64,000 nucleotides of DNA from Actinocatenispora sera (GTDB lineage: Bacteria > Actinomycetota > Actinomycetes > Mycobacteriales > Micromonosporaceae): contig NZ_AP023354.1 of NCBI RefSeq assembly GCF_018324685.1, forward strand, positions 1,054,001 through 1,118,000, given 5' to 3'. Below the pieces are notes generated by a model. That model did no database searches. It had not been told where the DNA came from and worked only from the letters and a program-made list of their open reading frames with translations. This document shows, piece by piece, positions 42,518-54,191 of the stretch (its first letter is position 1; each line of letters opens with the position of its first letter). Made by a program: the position numbers and the translations under genes.

Positions 42518-42529
42518 ACGGTAACCGGC
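42518..42529 (-). promoter_or_regulatory. Shared upstream motif GCCGGTTACCGT (copy 1)
   Basis: Read on the minus strand, GCCGGTTACCGT lies 45 bp before ATG 42473. The same 12 bases occur upstream of the paralogous gene at 43563. It could be a sigma or regulator site. Confidence 0.5.
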
Positions 42530-42630
42530 GCTGTCAGGTCTCCCGGTGCCGGTACGCACACCACACCGCCCGTCGGGAACGATGCTCGACGGACGGTGAT
42601 GGTGCTGCTATTCAGCGTGTGGTCGCAGGT

Positions 42631-43563
42631 TCAGTCCTGCTTCTGCAGGCAGAGCACGAAGTCCAGGCTGGACAGGTCGCTGCCGAACTTCTGGTAGTAG
42701 CTGCTGTCCGAGCCGGCCACGTCGTTGCACTTGTCGGTGTCGTGGGTGCCGCGGAACCTCTTCAGGACCTTGTACGTGCCCTTGGCGCAGTCGACGATCT
42801 TCAGGTTCGGCTTCGAGTCGGTGCCCTCGTTCTTGACGCACTGGCCCTCCTGGACCGAGTACGCGTCGCCGCCCGGCAGCGTCGCCGACGGCGTCGGTGA
42901 CTCGGACGGGCTGGGGCTCTCCGAACTCGGCGACGGGCTCGCACTGCTGCGCTCCGCGGTCGGGGTCGGTTTCGGGTCGGGGCTGCCACCGCGCCCGGCG
43001 ATCGCCCAGGCGCCGACGCCGACCACCGCGAGGAGCACCACCGCGACCACGACGATGATCGCGATCATCGGTCCCTTGCTCTTCTTCGGCGGCTGGTTGA
43101 ACCCGCCGGGGCCCCAGCCGCCGCCCCCGCCGTACGGCGGGGGTCCGCCACCGGGCGGCATGCCCGGACCGCCGGGGCCGGGCGGCATCGGCGACGTCTG
43201 CCCGTACGGATCCTGACCGTACGGGCCTGGTTGCCCGTATCCGGGCCCGCTGGGCTGGCCGTAGCCGGCGCCGCTGGACGGATCCTGCCCGTACCCGGGT
43301 GGCCCGCCCGGCTGCCCGCCGTAGCCGGGGCCGCCGGACTGCCCGCCATAGCCCGGGCCGGACGGCTGCCCGCCATAGCTCGGGCCGGACGGCTGCCCGC
43401 CGTAGCCGGGGCCGGACGGCTGCCCGTACGGCGGCTGCCCGGGCGGGTTCGCAGCCGGATCGGGCGGCCCGTACGGCGAGGAACCGCCGGGCTGGTCGCC
43501 ACCCTGCTGCCACGGGTCCTGCGGCGCTCCCGGGTAGCCGCCGGGCGGTCCGTAGTTCGACAT
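42631..43563 (-). CDS. Proline/glycine/tyrosine-rich single-pass membrane protein, paralogue of the previous
   Basis: A 310-aa protein with the same plan as its neighbour. About 160 residues are Gly/Pro/Tyr-rich with tandem GQPSGPGYG-type units, then come a transmembrane helix (GPMIAIIVVVAVVLLAVVGV), a Ser/Pro-rich stalk (SPSPSSESPSPSESPTPSAT) and a four-Cys domain (EGQCVKN, VDCAKG, DKCNDV, FVLCLQKQD). The shared ending FVLCL and Cys spacing show duplication. ATG 43563 has GAGGAGG a few nt upstream. The two paralogues are 157 bp apart with separate motif-bearing upstream regions. Confidence 0.8.
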   Translation of the reverse strand: MSNYGPPGGYPGAPQDPWQQGGDQPGGSSPYGPPDPAANPPGQPPYGQPSGPGYGGQPSGPSYGGQPSGPGYGGQSGGPGYGGQPGGPPGYGQDPSSGAGYGQPSGPGYGQPGPYGQDPYGQTSPMPPGPGGPGMPPGGGPPPYGGGGGWGPGGFNQPPKKSKGPMIAIIVVVAVVLLAVVGVGAWAIAGRGGSPDPKPTPTAERSSASPSPSSESPSPSESPTPSATLPGGDAYSVQEGQCVKNEGTDSKPNLKIVDCAKGTYKVLKRFRGTHDTDKCNDVAGSDSSYYQKFGSDLSSLDFVLCLQKQD

Positions 43564-43658
43564 CGTTCCTCCTCGCCACGGTCGCCGGCCCGAGGCGCCC
43601 CGCCGCACCCCGCGTCGGTCGCCACACCAGCGCGAGGCATGCGACCGTTGTCCACGTC

Positions 43659-43670
43659 ACGGTAACCGGC
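43659..43670 (-). promoter_or_regulatory. Shared upstream motif GCCGGTTACCGT (copy 2)
   Basis: A second copy, identical over 12 bases, lies 96 bp before ATG 43563. In both copies the following bases keep a GTG/CTG-rich pattern (TGCTGTCC versus GACGTGGA). Confidence 0.5.
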
Positions 43671-43800
43671 CCGCACCGCCCGGCCGGAGGCTGTTGGCGA
43701 TCTCATGGTCGGCGCGGCTCGGCCCGTCCGCCCGGCCGGCCGGGGCCCGCCGCCGCGAAGCTGGTCGGAGAGCCCGGCCCGAGCGGAGCCCCCAACCGGC

Positions 43801-47286
<3,486 letters not shown>

Positions 47287-47433
47287 CCTGCCATGAAACT
47301 CTGCGTCACCTACCGGGGCTCGCCGGTACGGCACCGCCGGGCGGGCCGGACGCTCGTTTCCCTCGGTACCGGGCCGGGCGCCGTCGTCACGCCGGGCGGG
47401 TGGCTGCCGGCGGTGTGGGGCCGGTACGAGAGC

Positions 47434-48027
47434 ATGGGTGAGGTGGATGTGCTGGTGGACGGGGACCTGGCGGTACGGCCGATGGGCGAGGGCGACTTCG
47501 CCACGATGGCCGGCTGGCTGTCGGACCCGCGCGTACTGAGCTGGTTCGGCGGCCGGGACCGCCCGATGTCGCTGCTCGACATCACCGCGAAGTACACGCC
47601 GCGGCTCGCCGGCACCGTGCCGATCCACTGCCTGATCGCCGAGTACCACGGGATGCCGGTGGGCTACCTGCAGTTCTACCGCTGGCGTGACTTCGCCTCG
47701 GACGCCGCGGTACTACGACTGTCCACTCTGGACAATCCGTACGGGGTGGATCTGTTCGTCGGCCGACCCGAGCTGTGGGGCGCCGGACTCGGCACCCGGA
47801 TGCTGCGGCTCACCCTCGACCACCTGTTCGGCACCCTCGGCGCCCGGCGCGTCGCGCTGTCCGCGATGTCACACAACTACCGGGCCCAACGGGCCTACCA
47901 GAAGGCCGGCTTCCGGCGCGTCCGCCTGGTCCCCGACGCCGAGGTGCACGAGGGCATCGCCCGGGACGAGTGGCTCATGGTCGCCGACCGCAACTCCTAC
48001 GCCGCGCCGGACCGGCCGCAGACGTGA
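47434..48027 (+). CDS. GNAT acetyltransferase (aminoglycoside 6'-acetyltransferase-like)
   Basis: A 197-aa acetyltransferase. It has LAVRPMGEGDFATMAGWLSD, PVGYLQFYRWRD, YGVDLFVGRPELWGAGLGTR (acetyl-CoA loop) and NYRAQRAYQKAGFRRVRLVP. The order resembles AAC(6')/RimJ-like proteins, including the FVGRPELWGxGLG signature of AacA enzymes. Whether aminoglycosides are substrates is not shown. ATG 47434 is chosen; GTG 47446 is an alternative. It is divergent from the helicase fusion, 147 bp apart. Confidence 0.8.
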   Translation: MGEVDVLVDGDLAVRPMGEGDFATMAGWLSDPRVLSWFGGRDRPMSLLDITAKYTPRLAGTVPIHCLIAEYHGMPVGYLQFYRWRDFASDAAVLRLSTLDNPYGVDLFVGRPELWGAGLGTRMLRLTLDHLFGTLGARRVALSAMSHNYRAQRAYQKAGFRRVRLVPDAEVHEGIARDEWLMVADRNSYAAPDRPQT

Positions 48028-48042
48028 CCCGGTGACGACCGG

Positions 48043-48909
48043 TCAGTCGCAGTCGAGGAGGTTGCGGGCGGCGGGTGGGGCGGTGCTCAGCGCGTGACAC
48101 GGGTACGAGCCGACCGCCACCGCGCGCCAGCCGCCGGTGCCGTGCTGCAGCACCACCCGGATGGTGCCCACCTTCGGCGCCGACAGGTCCGCCACCAGGT
48201 ACTCGTCGGCGCACCGGCGGGCCGCCACCGTGGTACCGGTGGGCAGCCCGTCCGTCGCCTTCAGCGCGGCGAGGGTGAGGATCGTCCGGTCGCTCGGCGC
48301 GTACGCGGGGCACGCCGTCACCGCGGGGGCCGGCGCACCGCCGATCGGCCCGGTGCCGGTGGGCAGCGGAACCGTGGGGTCCGACGGCAGGCCGGTGCCC
48401 GGCTGGCTGGGTGTCGGCGATGCGCTCGGGCAGCCGGTCTCGCCGGGCACGCCGGGGTTGGGGGTACCGATGCCACCGCCGGTCGGCGCCCCGGGCGTCG
48501 TCGTGGTACCGCCCGGCGGGCGGTAGGTGCCGGTCGGGTACGGCGGGGCGGTGGCGGTCGGCGGCACCGGTCCGTCGGTCTCCCCGCCGCCGGCGCCCGG
48601 CTGCGCCCCGGCCGTCGGCAGGACGCCCCCGGGCGTGCCGCCGTCCGCCCCAGGTGTCGAGGCGCCAGGTGTCGAGGCGCCAGGTGTCGAGGCGCCGGGA
48701 ACCGAGCCGTCGGGGGTCGAGCCGTCGGGGGTGACGCCGAGGCCGGGCATGCCGGTCGGTGCGGCGCCGCAGCTGCTGCCCGCCGGCGCCGGCGACTTGC
48801 TGATGACCGGCGACTCGGGCAGGTAGGTACGCACGCAGCCGGTGGCGGCGAACAGCACGGCGGCCAGCGGCACCGCGCACAGTGCCGCCCGCCGGACGCC
48901 GCCTCCCAT
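48043..48909 (-). CDS. Lipoprotein with Thr/Pro/Gly-rich stalk
   Basis: A 288-aa exported protein. A signal sequence with lipobox FAATGC (about residue 25) predicts lipid attachment. Residues about 30-190 form a low-complexity Pro/Thr/Gly stalk, including three perfect PGAST units from a 15-bp repeat at 48651-48695. The C-terminal ~90 residues form a small folded domain with two Cys pairs (TACPAY, ARRCADEYLV, SYPCHA, LLDCD). Function is unknown. It converges with the GNAT gene, 15 bp apart. Confidence 0.75.
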   Translation of the reverse strand: MGGGVRRAALCAVPLAAVLFAATGCVRTYLPESPVISKSPAPAGSSCGAAPTGMPGLGVTPDGSTPDGSVPGASTPGASTPGASTPGADGGTPGGVLPTAGAQPGAGGGETDGPVPPTATAPPYPTGTYRPPGGTTTTPGAPTGGGIGTPNPGVPGETGCPSASPTPSQPGTGLPSDPTVPLPTGTGPIGGAPAPAVTACPAYAPSDRTILTLAALKATDGLPTGTTVAARRCADEYLVADLSAPKVGTIRVVLQHGTGGWRAVAVGSYPCHALSTAPPAARNLLDCD

Positions 48910-48995
48910 GCCCTGTGTGTACCGCAATCCACGCCGAGCCGAAAAGACCGCCCCGATCTCATTCCGATAAGAGCCGTTCTCACCCACCCAGTAGG

Positions 48996-49589
48996 TCAGG
49001 TACAGGTGTTCCAGCGGTGCGCGTCGAGGCCGGCACAGATCTGGGGGCGGGCGCTGTTGTAGCCGCCCCGGGCGGTGCCGCTGGCGGACACGGTACGGCC
49101 GGCGTCGGTCAGGGTGATCGTGCAGCTGACGTGGCCGCTGCCGGCCAGCTGCGCGGTGATCGAGTAGTACCGCGCCGAGGCCGTGAGCCGCTCGTGCGCG
49201 GTGAAGGGCAGGCTGGTCGCCTGCGATCCGCCGGTGGACGGGCCGTAGGAGATGTCGATCCCGGTGGGCGCCGAGCCGGTGCACCGGTAGGTCACGCCGT
49301 CGGGCGCCGTCCCGGTCGCCGACGGCGATGCCGCGCTCGGCTCGGCGGGCCCGGCGCGGGTCGTCCCGGCGGTCGGCGTCCGGGACGCGGTGGAACGGTC
49401 GGAGGGCGACGCGCCGACGGACCCGGGCGCGGCCTCGGATCCGCGCCGCTGCACCAGCGCGACCGTGATCGTGCTCGCCGCCCCGATCAGGGCCGCCGCG
49501 ATCGCGCCGATCAGCGCGATCTTGGCACCGGTGATCGTCGGATCCGGTTTGGCCGGGTATCGCGCCTTCGCACCAGTCGAGCGGCTCAT
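48996..49589 (-). CDS. Single-pass membrane protein with extracytoplasmic domain
   Basis: A 197-aa protein: a short basic N-terminus, a transmembrane helix (KIALIGAIAAALIGAASTIT, about residues 23-45), a Ser/Thr/Pro/Ala linker and a C-terminal domain. That domain holds Cys residues in YRCTGSA, VSCTITL, QICAGLD and WNTCT. The C-terminal fold resembles small secreted beta domains, but no family is recognised. ATG 49589 starts it. Confidence 0.65.
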   Translation of the reverse strand: MSRSTGAKARYPAKPDPTITGAKIALIGAIAAALIGAASTITVALVQRRGSEAAPGSVGASPSDRSTASRTPTAGTTRAGPAEPSAASPSATGTAPDGVTYRCTGSAPTGIDISYGPSTGGSQATSLPFTAHERLTASARYYSITAQLAGSGHVSCTITLTDAGRTVSASGTARGGYNSARPQICAGLDAHRWNTCT

Positions 49590-49640
49590 CGACCAATTGT
49601 CCTGCCGCGTGGGCGGTACCGACGGCTCCGGAGCCGGATA

Positions 49641-49659
49641 AGAAAAGCCCGGCCGGGCT
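49641..49659 (-). terminator. Rho-independent-like terminator
   Basis: On the minus strand, AGCCC-GGCC-GGGCT (49659-49646) is followed by TTTTC. It lies about 80 bp downstream of the lipoprotein gene that ends at 49742. A second inverted repeat, GCGGGCGCC at 49681-49689 with its complement at 49714-49722, stands between. Confidence 0.55.
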
Positions 49660-49741
49660 GTGGGCGTCCACCAACGCGCGGCGGGCGCCCACGGCTCGAT
49701 GCGGTCGTACGGAGGCGCCCGCGGTGGCCGCGGCCGGCGGG

Positions 49742-50281
49742 TCAGCGGTCGACGACCACGACCAGGCGCGCGGTGTCGGTCTTGCCCTGCTCCCGGCCGG
49801 CGACGCCGACCTGCTCGTTCGCCTTCACCGCGGACGCCTCGGCGCGCTCCCGGTGGGCGCGGACCCGGGTCGCGTCGGTCAGCCGCCACGTCTCGGTGAA
49901 GCCGTCCGAGGACTTCACGGTCAGTTCGGTCGAGGTCACCGACACGACGGTGCCCCGCTGTACCGCTACTGTCTGTGGGCCCTTCTTGGTCTGCACCGTC
50001 ACGCTGCCGTGCAGGGTGTGCTTGCGCAGGTACCGGCGCAGCCGCGGGTGCCGTTGCCGGGGGTGTTGCCCGTCCGGCGAGGCCGACGCGCTGGCACCCG
50101 TCGTGGACACGTCCGAGGTGTCCGTCGTCGAGATGCCGAGGGCGGACATCGCCTGCTGGTCGACCGAGTCCGGGTCGGTGCCGGTCGCCGCCGCGCCGCA
50201 GCCGGTGAGGACGACCAACCCGGCCACGCCCGCCGTCGCGGCGAGTGCCCAGCGCCGACCCGTACGATTCCTGTCCCGCAC
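49742..50281 (-). CDS. Lipoprotein with DUF5666-like domain
   Basis: A 179-aa exported lipoprotein. The signal ends in VVLTGCG (lipobox Cys about residue 28). After a Ser/Thr-rich spacer, a beta-rich domain (GSVTVQTKKGPQTVAVQRGT, VVSVTSTELTVKSSDGFTET, VGVAGREQGKTDTARLVVVV) resembles DUF5666-type OB-like repeats. It lies 112 bp downstream of the histidine kinase gene on the same strand, so it may belong to the two-component regulon. GTG 50281 starts it. Confidence 0.7.
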   Translation of the reverse strand: MRDRNRTGRRWALAATAGVAGLVVLTGCGAAATGTDPDSVDQQAMSALGISTTDTSDVSTTGASASASPDGQHPRQRHPRLRRYLRKHTLHGSVTVQTKKGPQTVAVQRGTVVSVTSTELTVKSSDGFTETWRLTDATRVRAHRERAEASAVKANEQVGVAGREQGKTDTARLVVVVDR

Positions 50282-50393
50282 CGTTCCTCCTTCGCCCGGT
50301 GCCGACCGGAAGGGCTGTCGGCACCGTGTAGCCGAACACGACAGCGACAGCCTGCCGCCCGCCGACCCGGCTGGCGTCAGGCGAATGTTCGGA

Positions 50394-51974
50394 TCAGGTA
50401 AGGATCGGCAGCGTCACGGTGAAGGCGGCGCCACCCTCGGCGGCGTGGCCGGCGGCGATCCGGCCGCCGAGCCGGGCCACCAGCCGGGCCGCGAGCGCCA
50501 GCCCCAGCCCGGTGCCTACGCGACGGACCCCGCGGTACTTCCGGTAGAGCCGGCCTCGCTCGAAGGCGGTCGCCAGGTCGTCGTCGGACAACCCCGGCCC
50601 GCCGTCCCGCACCTCCAGCACCGCCGACCGGCCGTCGGTGCGTAGCGCGAGCACCACCGGTCCGCCAGCCGGTACCACCCGGAGCGCGTTCTCCATCAGG
50701 CCGTCCAGCACCTGCCGCAGCCGGCCCGGATCGGTGCGCACGCCGACCGGACCCGGCGGTACCTCCGTGCGCAGCTCCAGGCCGCTGGTCCGGCACCGCG
50801 GGACCCAGGCGGCGGCCGCGGCGGTGACCAGGTCGACCAGGTCGACGTCGACCAGTTCGATCGGGAAGTCCTGCGCGGCCAGCCGGGCCAGCGCGAGCAG
50901 GTCGGTCACCAGCCGGTCCAGCCGGGCCGACTCGGCGAGCACGGTGGCGCCGGCGGAGCGCACGGCCGCCTCGTCCGGCAGCACGCCGTCGGCGAGCGCC
51001 TCGCCGTAGCCGCGGATCGCGGTCAGCGGGGTACGCAGCTCGTGCGACACCGACAGCAGGAACTCGCGCTGCCGCCCCTCGCTCGCCGCCAGCGCGCCGG
51101 CCAGCTGGTTCAGCGCCGACGACAGCTCCGCCACCTCGGCCGGATCCTCCACCGGCAGCCGTACGCTCCGGTCCCCGGCGGACATCCGCCGCGCCGCACC
51201 GGCCGCCCGCCGGATCGGGCCGGACAGCCGCCGGGCCAGCAGCACCCCGGCGAGCAGACCCGCGATCAGCCCGGCGACCAGCGCCAACGCCAACGGCAGG
51301 ACGGCCGCGCCCGGGAGCAGCCGCGGTACCGGCTGGGCCAGTACGACGCCCTCGCCGGCGCCGGTGGGCCGGCCGGCGAGCAGCAGGCGCCGCCCGCCGC
51401 GCCGCGCCGAGGTGTCCACCGCCTCGCCGCGGCCGAGCCGGCGCGCCACCCGGGACGGCACCCAGTCGCGATCCGCCGTGCCGTGCGTGACCACGGCGAG
51501 TTCCACCCCGGCCGCCCGCAACCGGCGCACCAGCACCGCGGTACGCACCGGGCGCTCGGTTCGCTTCGCCACCAGCGCGGCGACCACGTCGGCCTGCTGG
51601 CCGAGCCCACGCCGCTCGGCCCGGGCGCCGGCCGCGCGCGCCAGCGGTACCGCGACGGCCGCCGTCACCAGCACCGAGATCACCGCGACCGCGCAGGTCA
51701 CCAGCATCGACCGCCCGACGATCCCGCGCCGTCCCACCGCCCGATCCTCCGGCCCGGGCCCACCGGCCGATCCGGCCACCGAAGGCGGTCCGGACGCCGG
51801 CGGCGGCGGCCCCGGCGGCGAGGGCGGTCGCAACGCACCCGGCGGAACGGGCGGACCCGGAGGACCCGGCGGAGAGGGCGGCCCCGGCGCCCCCGGCGGA
51901 CCCGGAGGATCCGGCGGCGACGGCGGAAGCGGCGGGCGCGGCGGGTCCGGCGGAGAGGGTGGCGGCTGGGTCAT
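50394..51974 (-). CDS. Two-component sensor histidine kinase
   Basis: A 526-aa membrane kinase. The first ~75 residues are an unusual cytosolic run of Pro/Gly (PPSPPDPPGPPG-like repeats). Then come two transmembrane helices (MLVTCAVAVISVLVTAAVAV; ALALVAGLIAGLLAGVLLAR) around a ~125-residue extracytoplasmic domain. HAMP follows, then the phosphoacceptor SVSHELRTPLTAIRGY (His about 308) and the ATPase with MENALRVVPAGG, DGGPGLSDDDL and GTGLGLALAARL (N, G1, G2 boxes). Its ATG overlaps the stop of the response-regulator gene by 4 bp (ATGA), so both are translated together. The signal is unknown. Confidence 0.9.
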   Translation of the reverse strand: MTQPPPSPPDPPRPPLPPSPPDPPGPPGAPGPPSPPGPPGPPVPPGALRPPSPPGPPPPASGPPSVAGSAGGPGPEDRAVGRRGIVGRSMLVTCAVAVISVLVTAAVAVPLARAAGARAERRGLGQQADVVAALVAKRTERPVRTAVLVRRLRAAGVELAVVTHGTADRDWVPSRVARRLGRGEAVDTSARRGGRRLLLAGRPTGAGEGVVLAQPVPRLLPGAAVLPLALALVAGLIAGLLAGVLLARRLSGPIRRAAGAARRMSAGDRSVRLPVEDPAEVAELSSALNQLAGALAASEGRQREFLLSVSHELRTPLTAIRGYGEALADGVLPDEAAVRSAGATVLAESARLDRLVTDLLALARLAAQDFPIELVDVDLVDLVTAAAAAWVPRCRTSGLELRTEVPPGPVGVRTDPGRLRQVLDGLMENALRVVPAGGPVVLALRTDGRSAVLEVRDGGPGLSDDDLATAFERGRLYRKYRGVRRVGTGLGLALAARLVARLGGRIAAGHAAEGGAAFTVTLPILT

Positions 51975-52663
51975 GACGGGCTCTCCGCGGCGTAGCCGAC
52001 GCCCCGGACCGTACGGATCGGGCTGGCCGCGCCGAGCTTGCCGCGCACCTGGGCCACGTGCACGTCGACGGTACGGGTGCCGGCCTGCGCGGCGTAGCCC
52101 CACACCGCGGCGAGCAGCTCGTCCCGGGTGAAGACCCGCCCGGGGCGCGCCATCAGGTGCGCCAGCAGATCGAACTCGGTGGCCGTGAACGGCACCGGCG
52201 CGTCGTCCAGGCTGACCCGGCGCCGCTCGGTGTCGACGCTGACCCGACCCAGCCGGTACACCCGGTGGGTCGCCGGGCCGGCGGTGCGGCGCAGCACCGC
52301 GTGCAGCCGGGCGACCAGCTCGCGCGGGCTGAACGGCTTGGTCAGGTAGTCGTCCGCGCCCAGCTCCAGCCCGACCACCCGGTCCACCTCGTCGTCCGCG
52401 GCGGTCAGGAACAGCACCGGGGTCCAGTCGTCCGCGGCCCGCAGCCGCCGGCACACCTCCGTACCGTCGATGCCGGGCAGCCGGATGTCGAGCACCACGG
52501 CGACCGGTCGCTCCCGTCGTACCGCGGCCAGGCCGGCCTCGCCGTCGCCGTGACAGCTCACCCCGAACCCGTCCCGGACCAGGTACATCCGGACCAGGTC
52601 GCTGATCGCCGGCTCGTCCTCGACGACCACGACCAGCCCGCGACGCTGCGTCTCGGTCAGCAC
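51971..52663 (-). CDS. OmpR/PhoB-type response regulator
   Basis: A 230-aa regulator. The receiver domain has the acidic pocket VVEDEP (Glu15/Asp16), the phospho-accepting Asp59 in VVLDIRLPG, and Lys in DDYLTKPFSP. The C-terminal winged helix is PFTATEFDLLAHLMARPGRV, then VDVHVAQVRGKL and VRGVGYA. It pairs with the histidine kinase gene directly downstream. GTG 52663 is preceded closely by GGGGAGG, so the exact start (this or a few codons on) is not certain. It resembles CseB-type regulators of envelope stress only in general form. Confidence 0.9.
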   Translation of the reverse strand: MLTETQRRGLVVVVEDEPAISDLVRMYLVRDGFGVSCHGDGEAGLAAVRRERPVAVVLDIRLPGIDGTEVCRRLRAADDWTPVLFLTAADDEVDRVVGLELGADDYLTKPFSPRELVARLHAVLRRTAGPATHRVYRLGRVSVDTERRRVSLDDAPVPFTATEFDLLAHLMARPGRVFTRDELLAAVWGYAAQAGTRTVDVHVAQVRGKLGAASPIRTVRGVGYAAESPS

Positions 52664-52890
52664 GTCCTCCCCGGCAGTACGGCCCGCGCCGGCTCGGCCG
52701 CCGGCGCACACACCCCGGTCATCATCCGCCGAACCGCGGCCGAAGGATCCTCGCCGAACCGGATGACGATCCGGTCACGAGTGCGTACGAGCCAGGTCAG
52801 CTCGCGCGTACGGTGCCGCGGTCCGGCGCCGGGACGGTGCTGCGACCAGGCGCCGGGACGGTGCTGCGGTCAGGCGGGACGGTGCCGCGG

Positions 52891-53985
52891 TCAGGCGCCG
52901 GCGACGGTGGCGGGGCCGGCGACCCGGTTCCGGCGGGCCCGGACCGCGTCGGCCAGCCGGTGCAGCACCGGTACGGTCGACTCCCAGCCCAGGCACGCGT
53001 CGGTGACGCTCTGCCCGTAGGTGAGCTCGCCGGAGCCGCCCTCGATGCCGAGCGACTGCTTCCCGTCCACCAGGAAGCTCTCCAGCATCACGCCGACGAT
53101 GCCGCGCTGGCCGGCCGCCAGCTGGCCGGCGATGTCCGCGGCGACCAGCGGTTGGCGGGTGTGGTCCTTGCCGCTGTTGCCGTGCGAGCAGTCGACGATC
53201 ACCCGCTCCGGCAGCCGCGCCTCGCGCAGCTGAGCCAGCGCCGCGCCGACCGGCTCGGCGGCGTAGTTCGGGCCGGACCGGCCGCCGCGCAGGATGACGT
53301 GGCAGTCCGGGTTGCCGGCCGTCTGCATGATCGCCGCCACGCCGTGTTCGGTCACGCCCGGGAACACGTGCGGTACCGCCGCGGCCCGCACCGCGTCGAT
53401 CGCCACCCCGACGCCCCCGTCGGTACCGTTCTTGATCCCGATCGGCATCGACAGGCCGGACGCGAGCTGCCGGTGCACCTGGCTCTCCGCGGTCCGGGCG
53501 CCGATCGCGCCCCAGCTCACCGTGTCCGCGAGGTACTGCGGCAGGATCGGGTCGAGGTACTCGCAGCCCACCGGCAGGCCGAGCGCGCCGATGTCCAGCA
53601 GCAGCCGCCGGCCGATCCGCAGCCCCTCGTTCGCCTCGAAGGAGCCGTCCAGCCGCGGGTCGTTGAGCAGGCCCTTCCAGCCGACCACGGTGCGCGGCTT
53701 CTCGAAGTACACCCGCATCACGATCGCCAGGTCGTCGCGCAGCTCGCCGGCCGCGCCGGCCAGCCGCCGGGCGTACTCCAGCGCGGCCGCCGGGTCGTGC
53801 ACCGAGCACGGGCCGACGATCACCAGCAGCCGGTCGTCGGCACCGGACAGCACGTCGGTCACGGCGCGCCGGCCGGCCCGTACGGTGGCGGCGACGGGTT
53901 CGGTGATCGGCAGCTCCTCGGCGAGCAACGCCGGTTGCACCAGCGGGCGGACCGAGGCGATGCGGCGATCGCGGAGCGGTTCCAT
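52891..53985 (-). CDS. aroF: Class I DAHP synthase (3-deoxy-7-phosphoheptulonate synthase)
   Basis: A 364-aa enzyme of the AroF/G/H class. It joins phosphoenolpyruvate and erythrose 4-phosphate, the first step of aromatic amino acid synthesis. Family signatures are GPCSVHDPAAALEYARRL, MRVYFEKPRTVVGWKGLLND, GARTAESQVHRQLASGLSMP, GIKNGTDG, VIVDCSHGNSGKDHTRQP and GGSGELTYGQSVTDAC. This is the E. coli-type class, whereas many actinobacteria rely on class II enzymes, so this may be a second, regulated copy. The 182-bp region before it (53986-54168) carries a leader peptide with Tyr, Trp and Phe and a terminator hairpin, indicating attenuation. Confidence 0.93.
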   Translation of the reverse strand: MEPLRDRRIASVRPLVQPALLAEELPITEPVAATVRAGRRAVTDVLSGADDRLLVIVGPCSVHDPAAALEYARRLAGAAGELRDDLAIVMRVYFEKPRTVVGWKGLLNDPRLDGSFEANEGLRIGRRLLLDIGALGLPVGCEYLDPILPQYLADTVSWGAIGARTAESQVHRQLASGLSMPIGIKNGTDGGVGVAIDAVRAAAVPHVFPGVTEHGVAAIMQTAGNPDCHVILRGGRSGPNYAAEPVGAALAQLREARLPERVIVDCSHGNSGKDHTRQPLVAADIAGQLAAGQRGIVGVMLESFLVDGKQSLGIEGGSGELTYGQSVTDACLGWESTVPVLHRLADAVRARRNRVAGPATVAGA

Positions 53986-54046
53986 GTACTGACCTTTCCG
54001 CAGGCCGCACGCGGTCCCATCCGGCCGGCCTGCTGCGGGAAACAGG

Positions 54047-54073
54047 AAAGGCAGGGGAGAATCCCCTGCCTTT
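54047..54073 (-). terminator. Attenuator hairpin before the DAHP synthase gene
   Basis: On the minus strand, AAAGGCAGGGGA-TTC-TCCCCTGCCTTT makes a perfect 12-bp stem with a 3-nt loop, followed by CCTGTTT. It lies between the leader peptide stop (54100) and the gene start (53985). Segment 54074-54088 abuts its 5' arm and can pair with 54125-54139 in the leader (13 Watson-Crick pairs plus one G-U over 15), or with 54017-54029 downstream. Confidence 0.82.
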
Positions 54074-54099
54074 GCCGGCTCTGGATGGTTGTCGAGGCG

Positions 54100-54168
54100 T
54101 CAGTGCACGGTGGCCCGCCCGACCCCACCCAGGGCCGGCGATGTAAACCACCGATACAGACGCGTCAC
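54100..54168 (-). CDS. Aromatic amino acid leader peptide (22 aa)
   Basis: GTG 54168 to TGA 54100-54102 encodes a 22-residue peptide starting MTRLYRWFTSPALGG. Tyr5, Trp7 and Phe8 cluster within four codons, an arrangement expected of a leader that senses aromatic aminoacyl-tRNA supply. Tyr and Phe are written TAT and TTT, codons rare in this GC-rich genome, where TAC and TTC dominate. The peptide lies 115 bp before the DAHP synthase ATG, with a terminator hairpin between. The ribosome site is weak (GGTAGAG about 9 nt upstream). Confidence 0.75.
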   Translation of the reverse strand: MTRLYRWFTSPALGGVGRATVH

Positions 54169-54191
54169 GACGGCGACTCTACCAGCAGCCC

